A DNA stretch of 64,000 nt from Hofstenia miamia (GCA_004352715.1 SCFE01000089.1:400508-464507), one strand, 5' to 3'. Shown: positions 33,259 to 46,850, counted from the stretch's first letter. The notes: generated by a model not told the origin, from the sequence alone. A program made the numbers and translations.

Positions 33259-35740
33259 ATGCACTGGACATCGAAATGTACATTGTTTATTATTCGGATT
33301 TTAAATACTTTAAATACAAGTAGCTTAAAAGAATTACGTGAAAATTTGTTATTATTTTGCAACCATTGTGTCAGAAATGGTCAAAAAGAATCTCTAATGA
33401 TAAATCTTTTTAACAAGCTTGACACTGAAACCTTATTAACTCAAATAGAAAATATTAGCTCAGATATTTTGAAGAAAACAAAAAAGTTTGAAAATATTGA
33501 AACTCACTGCAAAAGTATCTCTGATAACACAACGTACAAAATTTCAAGTAGAACATATTTACTCAAATATTTTGGATACAACAAAAATTTGAAATGCAAT
33601 GGAAAAACATTACAGAAACTGCTGAACGTATATTTAATGAAGTTAATATGCAAAGTGCGAATGTCAATAGCCTCTTGCATTCAAATTTTACAAATAATAA
33701 CATCCTTATAGATGGTATTCCTGAACCTAATAATGTTAAACTTCATGAAAGACTAAATTTTGATTTTAAATCCGTTCTGTGTATTTTTGATTATCTTGAT
33801 GAAAGCAATATATGTATACAAAACCTTCATCGCAGTGGCAAATTAAATCCTTCTCGACAAAGACCTAGAAGTAGTTATCACCCTTTCCAGTGTTTGGGAT
33901 CTTAGAAAACTTCTATCGAAAGCTTATTTATTAACATTATTTCATAACAAAGTTTTTATTTCTCGTTAAAAAGCGTCGCGAATTGTTAAATAGTGGTGTG
34001 CTTCCAAATTCATTGAAGATTCGTAACAATAACCTTTACAAGGATAATGCTGCAATATCTATTAACTCATTATGACTAACTCCTAAGCATAAAAAGTGTA
34101 ATACATCAATTATCATTGGCAATACTCAAAGCCTCCTTCATTTATCAAGACGCCTCTGTTTTGTGCATTGTTTACAATTAAGCTTACCTGATATAATTTG
34201 CACTTCAGATCAGTAAAAAGTTGAGCATGGCGGAGTACTTATCGCTTCAAATTCTAGTAGCTAAAGCTTCCAATCTGTCCAAATCCTTCATTTGCATGCG
34301 CAACAATTACTATGCTACAAAATATTTCTAACGTTCTTGTGTGTTTATATAATCTTTCTAAAAATAGCATGATTTTAGTAGGAGATCTCAACCTGCCAAA
34401 TGTTCATTGGCATCAACTGATCCATTATGAAAACGAGTTATACTAATTGATTATTCACTAATTCAGTTTATTGATTTTCCCACCCATAAATATACTAGAT
34501 GTTTTGCTATCAACCGATGATATATTCAATCCTTCGAGTATTCCACCATCAGATCATCATATATCTGATCAGTATTTCATTTCTTTCACAATACCTACTT
34601 CAACTCCGACAAATACACTACCGAAAAAGAATTATTCTTACTGTCACTGTAATATTGCTGCCATAAAATCAATACTTTCTGATCCAAACTTTCTTCCTAA
34701 CATATCATTGTGATCCCATACAAGACTGCTATACCAGTTCGCTTCAAATTATATATAGCTACATTCCAATTCGTCGAAAATGTCGTGAAAAACGTCCATA
34801 TTTCCATTCTTCTCTAACAGTACACACTTTAAACAAGCTTTCGACAAGTAAACGCAAATATAATCATATCTATTCAAAGAAGCACAAGATTTTATAGAAA
34901 TGGATAAGATTACCCTATTTAACTCACTTTCACCTGATAGTACTAATGCAAATGTTGATTTTAAATTCCTAAATCTTTGTCTGTGTCATCAGGACTTCCA
35001 ATTTCAATGCACTATGAATCTAATATAGCTGAATCTTCATCTGCTAAATCAGAACTATTTATCTCATATTTTGCATCAGTTTACAATAAAAAACTTACAT
35101 TTGTAGCACCTTACCCTGATAATATCCCAACAATCTTTTTTATCATCAGTTTCACCCCTCCTGAATACTGTTTGCAAATTACTAAACTGACATGTTTTGG
35201 ATTCGACGAAACCTTTGTCTGCTTACTTCACTTTTATCTTACTGATCGACAACAATGCGTAAACATAAATGGACACATATCCTCTCAAAAAGAATTAACT
35301 AGTGGTGGTCCGCAGGGATCTGTTCTTGCAGTTATAATGTTCTTTATCTTTATTAATGATTTACCAGACTGTGTATTTTCCAGTATGCCATTTATGTATG
35401 CGGATGACTGCAAACTCCTAAATGCTAGTAATAATTGTGTATCTCAACTGCAAAATGACAAACAACTTTGTTGATTGGTCTAGTATGAATATTATGGAAT
35501 TCAATGTATCTAAGCGTGAGGCACTTCTTTTTTCAAGTTGCACGGAAACCACTGATAACCTAACTATATACAACACTAAAATACCATGGAAAACTAGAAC
35601 AACTGATGTAGGGTTAATATTAACAAATGATCTTACTTGGAACTACCATATTCACACACGTCTAAATAAAGCATATTCTGTTCTTTTCAAATTAAAAAGA
35701 AATATACCTTACTCATGCCCTTAAAAAGTAAAACTTACAC
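33259..35740 (+). pseudogene. Decayed LINE with ORF1, endonuclease and reverse transcriptase pieces
   Basis: Ordered relics of a non-LTR retrotransposon. At 33400-33905, across a frameshift, there is an ORF1-like part with a heptad-like N-K-L-D-T-E-T-L-L-T-Q-I-E-N and then I-L-I-D-G-I-P-E-P. Near 34375 the apurinic-type endonuclease block M-I-L-V-G-D-L-N-L-P appears, followed by S-D-H-H near 34550. At 35180-35724 reverse transcriptase blocks appear: L-T-D-R-Q-Q-C-V-N-I-N-G, S-G-G-P-Q-G-S-V-L, F-I-N-D-L, an intact M-Y-A-D-D-C-K-L-L active site, then V-G-L-I-L-T-N-D-L-T-W and H-I. Several frameshifts, stops and missing blocks (no clear fingers region) show it is dead. The clade (CR1/Jockey/RTE-like) is not resolved. 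Confidence 0.82.
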
Positions 35741-36120
35741 TATTATAAAGCATGTGTCTTTCCATCCAGTTGAATTAATTTTATTGCTTTTATCATATAA
35801 GTCTATATTTCATATGTCTGTAATGCTTAAGTTTGACAAAATATTTCCATTTTTTAAATTGTATATTAGCAAAAAAACGAATTAAATGCATGGATTTTTT
35901 ACAATGAAATAGCAGCATAGTTGAAAAATGAAATGTAATTATATAGATTTCTGAACAAATGAATTAAATTATGTACATAGATTGACTAGCCATTAGAAAC
36001 GCATGGAATTTTTTATGGAAAAGAAAATTAATCATTAGTAAACAAATGTATTATCACAAACATGGTGTGAACACCCAATTAGTCAGCTAACAATGCCACG
36101 TATATTAACAAAAGCAGGTA
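35741..36120. other. No gene recognised
   Basis: AT-rich flank of the LINE. Confidence 0.5.
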
Positions 36121-36280
36121 AAATAGAACATGCAAACTAAATTGACCCCCTCCCCATAAATAAGTGAGTCACTATAATAACTACATATTTATGAATCACT
36201 GTAAAATAAACGTGCCAACTAAATTGACCCCATGTAAATATCACAAAATTAGTAAAGTACATATTTGTGAATCAACACAT
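36121..36280. repeat. Two-unit tandem repeat (about 80 bp)
   Basis: The unit at 36121-36202 resembles 36203-36280. Both contain 'aactaaattgacccc' and then 'acatattt.tgaatca' at similar spacing. Confidence 0.6.
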
Positions 36281-36849
36281 AATGAGTAAGCAACTTCCAT
36301 GACGTCACTGCAACAACCCCATTAATGTCCAAGACCTAACACAGACCATTAGTCATAGTAAAACGTCATATGACCTCCCCCGGACGACTAATCAGAAAAA
36401 AGTGGAACCTCCTTGCTGCGGCCATTACTATTCAGCACAGAATTTTTAAAATATTATTTTGGCATAACCCTTTTTCATGTGCTCACAGGCACAGTTCATT
36501 ATAATTTTTAAACTTTTTAAACTTATCGCATATCTTCTCAAATAGATTGATCAAAGCAAGTATTGTGATCAAACAATTTCCATGCTAGTCACATGATATA
36601 AATTAATCATCGACATTTTCATTGTCACAGATGAAACCAGATATGGATAGTGGAAAAAATATTAGTCAAAGTCCAGCCTGAATCCTGAACAGCACATTTA
36701 AATCATTGCTAATTCGGCCCATTGTTTGCTCATTTTAGAATTCTTTCCAAATCATTTATTTAAATTATCAACTTGATAGAAAAAAGTGGAATATGTTAAG
36801 AAACTAATGCCTAGTTGTTGAAGAAATTTGCATTTGTTCTCAAGACAAG
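36281..36849. other. No gene recognised
   Basis: Nothing supported. Confidence 0.4.
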
Positions 36850-39230
36850 TATTTGTTACCCAATGGCTCACTTGTTGCAGAACACTTTGCTTACTTCAGT
36901 AAAAACTTTGATGACAAGTCATTGACGTTCTTGAGAACCAATAGCCAATGTAAACCGCCTGAAAAACTACTTTTGCAAATTCTGAAATCAAAATTCCTGC
37001 AATGTTTTGCACTATGGAGTGCTTTTGCACTTTCAAGACTTCCATCAACTATTTGTTTCGCATTTGAAACTCAAAATAAATGCTGTACTAGACAACTTTC
37101 TAGAGAAAATCGTGGTTTACAGTGCCTAGTCAGGAAATTGAGCAACAAATTGGTTCAGGACTTATTATTATGTATTCTACTCTCATATTAGTTCCACCTG
37201 CTTCATTGTATATTAGCCTAATGATGGTGCTATCCCTGATTATTAAATGAATGCTCTTGGACAAAAAAGGAGACGTCAGCATGGTAGTCATATTTATCAA
37301 GAGATGGGAAGGCAAGAATCCAGGTTGAAGTTAAATTTAGAGTAGAGCTGATTTTAAAACATTTTGGTCATTATGATAGAATGGCCAACAACAAAAATGT
37401 AAAAGTCAAATTGTTGAGAAAATAAAAGCTATCAATGAAAAAAGAAAGCATTTATCAGCTGCTTCTTTGATATAAAAGAATGTTCAATGCAACTATGCCA
37501 AAAGTTTTACACAGTCACACTGAATATAAACAACTCACTTCTGCAAACTTTCAAAGTAAACACTCCGATACTTACACTTCATAATTCAACCACACAATGG
37601 TAAAATATACTCAATTGAAAAAATGCAAGCTGTCAGGCAACATATTGAATCATTTGAAACATTTGACGTCATTGTTAGAAAAGATTGTATTAAAAATTTC
37701 TCTGTATACAGTATATTTTCCTGCACAGAGAACAACCTTCCCTTGCATAAGAATTAGATCAGAATTTGCATCGCATTGGAGTTACCTCCATTCAAGAAGA
37801 GCATGGGAAAGATTAAATTGATACAACACAGGATATTCTAATCTTATATTTCTACCTTGAAAACAGTTTTGTACTAAAATGCAATGCCTGCTCATTTTAC
37901 TACAGGCAAAAGCTTACTACAAACAATTCAACTGCTGTTGTACAGCGTGCCAAGAAAATCTACTGCGCTTTCTGAAATGAATCAATGTGTGAAAGTAATG
38001 GAAATGATATTGCTAGTGTTTTCTATATGATACTGATGTTCTGAGCATCTCCGCTCACTGAATAGTTTTAAAACAACTTTGTGGTTTAATCTCTGACAGA
38101 AAGCATACCGATTATTCCATAACCTGCAGCTGGGTAAGATTCAATCTTGGTTTCTCCCTGTTAAGAAGCATGATCCTTTGCATTCATTAGACTGAACAAC
38201 AATATGCAATTTCGACGCTTGAAATTGATCACCATTTAGCTGGAGCCAGTCACACTTTAAATGATATTAATCCTTCTTATTTGAACTTAATTATGCACTA
38301 TGGTCTTTTCCAATTTAGATTGTAAGCAAAGATACATGATCATTTGAAGGGAGATTCCTAAACAGACATTTTTTAGTTTTTGCCAATTTATTGTGATTAG
38401 AGCTCAAGATATAATTTCCTTGCAAGAGTATAGTAGTTTTTCTCGATTTCCGAAGCAGTTATAATATATCAGTCAAAATTCCCAAGCAAGATACAGATCC
38501 TGAATTAGACAATCTATTTGATTAGTTGAACATATTTAGAAGCAATAATCAAGGAATACATATTCAAAAAATGGATGATATATGTGGAAATTTGTGGATT
38601 TTCTGTTTCTGGGAATGAACGATTCAATCTTCCATCATTTGCTTGTAAATAAGAATAAAAAATATTAGATTAAAAACTATATTTTGTTTAATTTCAGAGA
38701 AAGATATTGTTTTAGTTCTTTTCTTTTCAAAATGATATTAAAAATGTTAGTTACTAAAGTACATAATAATCCGGAGTAATGGCAGTTTTCCAAAGAACAG
38801 GAGTAGCCATATTTCCTGTGCTCTAAAATACTTTATTAAACAACCTATTTAGCTTTTCTCGATAATGAAAAAATCCTGTGAACCTGGTCATACAGGAAAT
38901 TGATAATGTTGATAGTGTAATTTAGCGTGCTTTGCAGCATCATGAAGTATTTACTCATTTAGCACTTGTTCGACATCTACTAAAAATCAACCAAAGATTC
39001 CAATGAATATGACTTTGCCAAAAAACGATATCAAGAAGTCTCGTGACTGTGTGCCAAGAAGTAAACTTTCAATAATGTAATACAAAAGGTAAGACACTGT
39101 TCTACACTACATTTCAAACTGAAATTGTTAGCTTGGACTGATGAAATTGAGGAGTTCGCAGTTCTTAGGGTGGCAAAGTGACGGCATAATAACACCAAAT
39201 CAGTCAACATGCCACCTTCAGTCAATGATT
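36850..39230 (+). pseudogene. Unassigned decayed coding-like tract
   Basis: Across about 2.4 kb the plus strand repeatedly reads as protein-like text in shifting frames. Examples are the 112-codon open stretch at 36853-37191, then M-Q-A-V-R-Q-H-I-E-S-F-E-T-F near 37630, V-R-K-D-C-I-K-N-F-S after it, and a cysteine pair C-N-A-C-S-F-Y-Y-R-Q-K near 37885. The 'VRxHIxSFxxxxxxxxRKxC' phrase recalls a conserved block in an animal transposon-associated gene family that I cannot name with certainty. Stops and frameshifts are frequent, so this is dead if it was ever coding. No inverted repeats were found. Confidence 0.3.
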
Positions 39231-40139
39231 ACAGGATTATGTCATTGTCAGTAGCCAAGATAAATTATTTTCGATCTATGCTAAGCTGTCATTTTGTGAT
39301 AAATCATTCATGAAATTTATAATTTACTACAACTAATTTTAATTTAGTTGAAGCTGATATTTATCTCTAGTTTATGCTTAACATCGAAAAGCATTATTTT
39401 GCAGCCAGTTAGTTGTTTTGTGAATACACAACTTGTTAACAAATCACCCATTTGGCTTTGATTAAGCTAAGACAGCTTGTTCATAAATTAATTATATAGT
39501 TAATTTGCAGGTCGGCTAATTAGAACATCTTGTGGAACTCATTCATCTACATGATTAAAGTGGTGGATTTTAATTTAAGAATAATACTTTAATAACTTTT
39601 ATATTGCAATAAATTTCTTTTTATAAATTTTTACCATTAATTCCGATTACATTACTAAGAATTCATATAATGATTTTCATTATTCATTTTATCTTAACAG
39701 CTTAATTAGATTTCAGCCATGCCTGCTGCTAATGTATATCTTGCAGACCTTCAGAGTTTTACTGATGCCCGAATTATTTTAGCAAGAGTCGAACATTTCA
39801 AATATATCCCTACATTATGCATGTATGTACTGGATATAATTGTTGCTAAATTACAAAGAATTTTCATGATAAGGAATTTCAATCAAACATATATTTTTTC
39901 ATTACACAAAGTAAGTTTGAATATATTTAATACCTTAAGTTCTAGAACTATTTTCCCCCAATTAAGACGCAAATTCTTGTGTTGATCAGTCAAAGTAGGT
40001 GCTTTCTTCCTCTTACAATAAACAACGTTATAAGATGCATGCAAAAGTTGTCGAACTTTTCTTGGTGTTACTGGTAGATCTTGGACTTAATGAAGTTGTC
40101 TTTAACTTGACTGGCCCTTAGATGTCTCTTTAAAAAGTC
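39231..40139. other. No gene firmly seen; short ORF after an acceptor-like site
   Basis: An 88-codon plus-strand stretch at 39719-39985 starts at ATG in a reasonable context (GCCATGC) two bases after TTTCAGC. It has no recognisable motif. The segment just before 40140 may be eroded 5' LINE sequence. Confidence 0.3.
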
Positions 40140-42480
40140 GACGATTGGTTGCATTTGTTAACTTTAGTAGACGACCTGGCCTTTTTGGTGCCATTAAATT
40201 TGGAATTTAAGCAATTAATTTCAAGTTTTAAAAATGATGTCATACTAGCAATTTCTAAGACTTGGCTAAAAAGTCACGATCCCGATAACATATGGTCTTT
40301 TAAAAACGATGCATATACTGTATTCAGAAGAGACAGATTAATAATCCACTCGGTAAAACAATAGGTGGGGGAGTTCTCTTTCTAGTACATTTAATCAAAA
40401 ATTGCGCAATGATATTAGGAGTAATCTATCATCAAATTTTGAGTCTTTGGGTAGAAATAAATAATCCAATAAGAAATTCTCAATTTAAAAGGCAGTTGCT
40501 AAATGTATCTTATTGTCCAAACAAGAAATTCGCTAATTTGTTTATTGAGCAATTAGAAGAGGAATTATCTTTGGCTTGTTCTGAAAATAAAGATTTAATG
40601 CTGCTTGGGGACTGGAACCTAAATTATTTCAGTACTATCGAAAAGTGAAAAATTGACCTACTTTTAAATACTTTAAATTTAAAGTTAACTAATGCAACAT
40701 TGCCGACCAGAATCACATCATCGAGTACCACACTAATTGATTACATTGTGCTTACTGAAAGAAATAGTGCATCTTATAATTTTTATTCATCCGAATGCCC
40801 TTTTTCTGACCACTGCATTACATTCATTGAGTTTTCCAAATCTGAATCGTCTTCGAATAATGCCACGAAGTGGATAAAAACTCGTGAAAAGTCTACTGAA
40901 AATATAAACAATTTTAAATCGGCACTTTCCTTAGAAAACTGGCTACCAGTGTATACTACCTCAGACTCAACTACAATGTTGATGCATTTTTCAGAAATTT
41001 TTTAATTTTATCTCAATAAATTTTGCCCAGAGAGGAGAATTAGGATTAAATCAAATTCCAATAGTAATTCAAACATATCCGCACATAGTAAACCTTGGAT
41101 AAATTTTGTAAAGCACTGATTCGTGAAAATAATACAGCATATAGAATATTTAAAAGTTCTAAGACTCATAATAATTTTGTTGCATATAAAAAGGCTCGAA
41201 ATTTCTCCAACATTGAAAATCGGAAGGCCTATAATGAACACATTAGAAATGAATACGCCCAACTACCTAATCAAAAGTCAAAGTGGACGCTAATTCATGA
41301 GATCAGTAATTACAAGAAATCTAAATTAAACTGTATTGATGCTAGCAAAAATAAAAATGAAAAAATCCTTACAGACACCTACGAAATTTCTAACCAATTA
41401 AACCAGACTTTTATTAATCTAGGAAAATATAATGGTCCAATTGTTAAGTTTAAAAGTAAATCAGCTAAAGTTAATAATCCCGAATTTTCTTTCCGTTTAA
41501 CAACAAGTTTTGAAACCTTAAAAGCAATTCATAAACTTAAGCCCAACAAATCAAGTGGGCCTTCCAAAATTCCTTCATGGGCACTTAAAATCACTTAAAT
41601 TTTATTTTTAATGAATGCATAAAAAATAATTATTTTTCGGATTATTTAAAACTTGCCCATGTTACTCCTATTTTTAAAAAAAGGATATATCAGTTGCCCA
41701 AAATTATCGACCAATTTCTATCACATCTCCATTAAGCAAAGTATTCGAAGGATTATTGCACGATCAAATAACTGAATACCTAAATAAGTACAACCTACTA
41801 TCAAATACTCAATTTGGTTTTCGAAAAGATTTTTCAACCACCGATGTCCTTTTAAGAGCCACAGAAAACTGGAGATCGTCAATGGACGCAAATAAGTTTG
41901 TAGCTATTGCTTGCCTAGATCTTTCTAAAGCTTTTGATTCGATTAATCATAGCATACTAATAACAAAATTATCCTATATGGGTTTTTCTAATAAAAGCAG
42001 AAATTTGATAACTAGTTATTTGAAAGATAGGTTTCAGTGATTTAAGATAAGCGATGTTTTTTCAAATTGGCTGCCTGTTAACAATGGTGTTCCTCAAGGA
42101 ACAATTCTAGGTCCCCTTCTTTTCAGTATATATGTAAACGACATGCACACGCCAACTGTAATTCAATTCAATACGCCGATGATACCTGCATATTCAATGA
42201 TAATAAATCCATGCATGTGGCAATTGAATCAATAGCATCAAATTGTGCACATATTTCAGAATGCATAGATTGATCATAAATGAAGGTAAAACTGAATTTT
42301 GTATTTTGCAGCACGCTAAATATAACTACGACGTTTCAGATTTAACTCTTAAGCTTAATAATGCTAAGGTTCCCACGGTTAATAATTTTAAGTACTTAGA
42401 AGTACGTTTTGACTCGAAACTAAATTTTGAATCTCACATTAATGCTACAGTTCCAAAATTAGCTATCGGTATAAGATGAT
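40140..42480 (+). pseudogene. Decayed LINE with endonuclease and reverse transcriptase
   Basis: A more complete non-LTR element than the one at 33259. Endonuclease pieces: A-I-S-K-T-W-L (near 40250), D-L-M-L-L-G-D-W-N-L (near 40610), T-S-S-S-T-T-L-I-D-Y-I (near 40735) and F-S-D-H-C-I (near 40810). A 167-codon open linker at 41095-41598 ends with K-L-K-P-N-K-S-S-G-P-S-K-I-P. Reverse transcriptase at 41700-42480: P-I-S-I-T-S-P-L-S-K-V-F-E, N-T-Q-F-G-F-R, L-D-L-S-K-A-F-D-S-I-N-H, G-V-P-Q-G-T-I-L-G-P-L-L-F, and Y-A-D-D-T-C-I-F in a shifted frame. The 3' piece has K-Y-L-E-V-R-F-D. At least five frame breaks make it inactive. The layout fits CR1/Jockey-type LINEs. Confidence 0.9.
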
Positions 42481-43453
42481 AGTAAGGCAATTTACCTTAA
42501 ACATGGTTAGGATATAAATTTTAAAATTATTATTATTCAACAACCCGTACTTGAAATCTCTCATTACTAATTTTTCGCTAGCCTGGTAGATTTATTGTAT
42601 AGTTATTTGTTGTTTTGTATGTATTACGTATGATTGTATATTTTTCGACGCTATTCGGATAAATTACCAGTTATGAATTGTCAATATTTATCTGAATTTA
42701 GAATATCTTATCTTTTAAATAATTGAGGACAACAGTATGAGACCTTAAAAGTTGCTTAACAATATAATTTTTTGATTTTCCATCATTTTTACGTGCTGTT
42801 ATTTGATCTTTTCCTTTTCACTTTGTGAACTGTTTCGTGTCATGCTGAACAATGTTTAGTTATAAGTATAATGATTTTTATGGTAAAAATGAATTGTCAG
42901 TATAAATATTCCATAATTTCTACCATGTTGCTGTATTCGTATTGACGAAATTGAAAAACTGTCTTCTAATATTTTCCACCCTTGAAATTATATTTTTTAT
43001 GATAACTATTTTTATCTCAAAAATTTTTAAAAAATTAAAAAAAATTGATTCCCATACCTTTAAAAAATAATTTTAGCAAAATAATAAAATTATTGATACT
43101 TTAAGCAGGTGTTTTATATTAATTTCAACCACTTTAGAAGGACAAGTTATATTGCCTTAAAACTAACATTAAATATTAGAAAACATCAATTTGTCCAAAT
43201 AGTTGAATCGATAATTAGCTATTTCTAGATTTTTTCGTAAAAAATCAGATTTGCAAATGTGTGAATTCGCGTTATGATCTATAAAATGATTGTCTCAAAA
43301 ATTGTGTTTAATTTCAAATCCTAAGTAGAGTAATGCATGATCAGGTTCTATCCTATCAATAACTGAAATATTTTTTGTGTTGGAAAACATCAGGTCCAAA
43401 ATATGTGATACGGAAATTTATAATTTGAATTTAACTGATAAATCTAAAGACAA
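42481..43453. other. No gene recognised
   Basis: Possibly LINE 3' flank; AT-rich with A-rich runs near 43020-43080. Confidence 0.5.
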
Positions 43454-44650
43454 GTGAGACACACAGCATCCAAATCGATTTCGGGCAAGTTTCTGCTTCT
43501 GATGTTGAAGATCACCGCCGTTCCTCCCCACTTCAATTTGATGACGACCTTCCTATCCCAGCACGCACTGATTCTCCATTCTCATCCTTTCCATATTTTC
43601 TGTAATCAAGAGTCTCATCGTGTTCTCATGGATCCTGAAGTGTGGTCGGATGGCCTTTTGATCCAATAAGCCTCTATTTGATATAATCGCATCTCTGATG
43701 GTGAGCGCAAATCATTTGGCCTTCATCCCTGCCATCATGATGCTTCTCGTCGTGATTGACATCTGCACCTCCTAACTTGAGACCTCCTCCTGATCGCAAC
43801 TTTGATTCTCTTTTTTGCAAACCAATTATCACAAGCTTGTCCCATTAAACTGTCATTTCAGCTTTTACAAATTTTTCTGTTGACTTCATTTTCATTGCTG
43901 TGACCTGGCTTGATCCTTCTGTTGCTGACAGTTTTGTTTTTCTTTAACTCCACACTTAAAGCTCTCTTCAATATGGATCGCTCTAATGGTCGTCATGGTA
44001 CTGTTTTCATTACCTCAGGTCGCCCTAAACTTGACATCCACCCCTCTCCTTTGATTTCTGTTGCGGCTGTGCTGTTGATCTCAATGATCACATTGTTTCT
44101 CTGCTCTGTGTGTACAACCCTCTTTCCAACAGCCCTTTTCGGATTCCCCTTGCTGATTTATCACCCATATGCTCGCTCTCTCCCGTCAACATAGATTTCC
44201 CACTCCCCCTCTTATGGTGACCGGATTTTATACTTTTTATTCTCTTAAGCAACTTGTATTTTCTTCTACTTCTTGCTCCTCCCTCCTTTACTTGGTTTTA
44301 TAGTCTCACCCTGATCACATTTTGATACCTCTGTGGTCCCTGTTCCGATTAAACTGTCTGATCACTCATTTTTTTGCTTCAACCTGTCTGTCAATTCTAT
44401 TACACCATCTGCTTTTAAAGCTGCTCAATATGTTCAATCTAACAGTGAGTTTGTATCTCCAAATTCTGCATTCTCCATTTTAATGACTCTTTTTTTACAG
44501 ATGACTGGTACACCTCCTTCAAGTTATTTTTTCCTTTGTTCTTCTTTCCACTTCTATTTTTCGTTCCTTACTGTACACTTTTTGAATCAAATTGAATCTT
44601 TTAAATGCCATTCCAATTCTTTATTGTTTTGGTGTTTTAAATTTTAATTT
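43454..44650 (+). pseudogene. Probable LINE endonuclease-region relic
   Basis: Base composition changes to C/T-rich on the plus strand. Frames contain V-Y-N-P-L-S-N-S-P-F near 44110 and K-L-S-D-H-S-F-F-C-F near 44350, the latter matching the S-D-H block of LINE endonucleases. No reverse transcriptase follows. The similar strand-skewed composition of the minus-strand LINE at 47750-49010 suggests related elements, but I have not shown homology. Confidence 0.45.
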
Positions 44651-45094
44651 TACAGTTACACATCTTTTTGGATCATTCAAATATATTACACACATAGTTC
44701 TATGGAGTCTTGAAATTTGGGTTAGAATAATACTAACTAATAATTTTCCGCAAAATTAACACATTTCCGCCGATTTCGTCAGCCGAAAATACAAAAATTC
44801 TGTTCAAAATTTACTTTCATAGTTATAAGAATTTATAAAATTTTTACAAACCATTGTGGATATTTAAAAAATTCGTGGGTTGTTTTTGGATAAAAACAAC
44901 TCATAACTATGTGTAAAATGCCTGAGCTAGATTATGAAATTTCAGAATGCTGGGGTTAAACCCAAAATATGTCAATTCGTATTGATGAATTGTAAATATT
45001 GTGAATTATAAAAAATGCAAATTTATAATTAAAATAGAAACATTTTAAAGTATTTTATTTAGCTAGAAATATATTTTATCAGCGTGGAAGCCAT
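44651..45094. other. No gene recognised
   Basis: AT-rich, nothing supported. Confidence 0.5.
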
Positions 45095-45535
45095 TTAGAA
45101 GCGAATGTATATATATTCTGCTAAATGTTTTTTAAAAGCCTCATTATGACAGCGTTTCCAAACATAAATCTTTGAAATTTTGCAGGGTAGTGTCGCTTTA
45201 ATTTGGTAAATATTTTTAAGTTCGAGTGAATACTGTAGGAGCAATGGCAAAAAATAGGTCTTTGAAGAAAAAGTGCGATTCCCACTAAATGCCTTAGAGA
45301 TTTCAGACCGTTTCCTGCCAATGTAAGGTTTTTGCAATTTCCATAACAGAGAGCGGGAAATATTATATAATATATAATAATTTATAAAATATTTTATATA
45401 AATATATAAACTTACAAAAATGTATAAGCAAAGTCGAAAACATTTTCTACTCATGAAGTCACAACAAGTGTTCGAAATGAGCCTCCTGTACTGGTACACA
45501 TGCTTCACAGTGCAACTGTAAGTATTTGATAGCAA
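45095..45535 (-). pseudogene. Inverted 3' fragment of a mariner copy within an unassigned 146-codon ORF
   Basis: The minus-strand segment 45430-45515 matches the plus-strand 3' end of the neighbouring mariner transposase (about 46660-46740). Both read I-S-N-T-C-C-D-F and S-R-K-C-F and share 'aagtcacaacaagtgttcga' (as its complement in the other copy). So this is a fragment of a second copy in opposite orientation. The rest of the open stretch (45095-45400) has no recognised similarity, and the 146-codon frame is probably fortuitous. Confidence 0.55.
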
Positions 45536-45679
45536 GAAACGTCATCACGACATTGAATTGACAATTAGATAATGCTGCATTGATTTTAAATTGCTACTTA
45601 CATAGATAGCTTTCTAGGGTAAGCTGTTAAATAGCATTTTTTCATAATTCAGTACAAATTTTATTTTTGTCTTTGCGAG

Positions 45680-46740
45680 ATGAATTATCCTGGCTTCAGT
45701 TATGAAGAAATCGCTTATGTTGTGCTATATTCTATTGCATTTGATAATTGCCAAGCAGCATGAAGAGCATTCAATGAAAAATATAGAAAAGAAGCCCCAC
45801 CTGTGAGAAGGATTCGAGATTGGAGAATGCGGTCTAATCAAACTCTTAGTGTGCTTCTGATGAAGCATTCTGGTGGTCCTGGTAAGAGATCACTATCTGA
45901 AAAGAAGAAATTGTTGAAGCGCTTGGAGACAATCCATGTAATTCACAACAGAAAGTTGCGGCACAGCTGGACACATCACAATCATTGGTAAAAGGAGTAC
46001 TATGCAAGAATAAGATTAAACCATTCAAATTTAGACAAGCGCAAGAACTGAAGGAAACGGATTTCGAGGCTTTGTTGAACTTCTGCCTCACAGATGAACA
46101 ACGAAAATCCTGGCTGGCATCAAAAGATTGTATTTAGTGATAAAGCAGTTTTTCATTTAAATCGACAAGTGAATCTGCATAATAGTTTTTATTATACAAA
46201 GGAAAACCCACATAAGACATGCGTACAACCCCTCAAATCTCCATCAATTAGTTTTTGGGCAATGAATACTTTTGACTATGGCCTTGTGCATCAAATCATT
46301 GATGGAACAGTAACTAGTGAAAAATATTGTGACTTTCAACAAATTGTTATCCCATTCCTTTGGTGAAAGCGGACATTGATTTACCAACAAGACGGGGATT
46401 CGGCTCATTTCAGTCATGCTGCAAGAACACCGCTGAACAAAAATCTGCAAGATTACTGGATTGGTAGATGTAGTCCACAGAATTGCCCATCTCGAAGATC
46501 TGATTTGGCAATGAACGATTTTTGGTAATGGGAATACGCCAGGAATCATATCTACAAATCTTTAAAACCATAATCCAATCATGAACTGAGAGATCAAATT
46601 GAAAGTGTTGAATTCCATTGACAAGCCTACGATAAAACGCGTGTACACCAATTTCTTCAAGCGCTGTGAAGCATGAGTATCAGTACAAGGGCTCATTTCG
46701 AACACTTGTTGTGACTTCGTGAGCAGAAAATGTTTTTGGA
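45680..46740 (+). pseudogene. mariner-superfamily transposase relic
   Basis: The full domain order is legible. It starts M-N-Y-P-G-F-S-Y-E-E-I-A, a stop, then R-A-F-N-E-K-Y-R-K-E-A-P-P-V-R-R-I (N-terminal HTH), and G-G-P-G-K-R-S-L-S-E-K-K. Catalytic blocks follow: V-F-S-D-K-A-V-F-H-L-N (first D, about 46135), Y-Q-Q-D-G-D-S-A-H-F-S (second D, about 46385), and S-R-R-S-D-L-A-M-N-D-F-W (third acidic position, about 46500). Several stops and frameshifts break it. The right end of the element probably reaches the 'gaatcaccctaTA' at about 46817, running into a TA microsatellite at the likely TA target. Confidence 0.88.
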
Positions 46741-46812
46741 ATATATGCTAATAAATAGCGATATCTATGTTTAAACACCACTTATTTTATTACCGGTGGC
46801 CTGACATGAATC

Positions 46813-46816
<4 letters not shown>

Positions 46817-46848
<32 letters not shown>
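46817..46848. repeat. (TA)n microsatellite at the mariner end
   Basis: TA run directly abutting the mariner terminal sequence. Confidence 0.9.

Positions 46849-46850
<2 letters not shown>

Noticed and set aside
36121-36280. CRISPR-like repeat array
   Set aside because: Only two diverged units of about 80 bp with no spacer structure; an ordinary tandem duplication in a eukaryotic genome.
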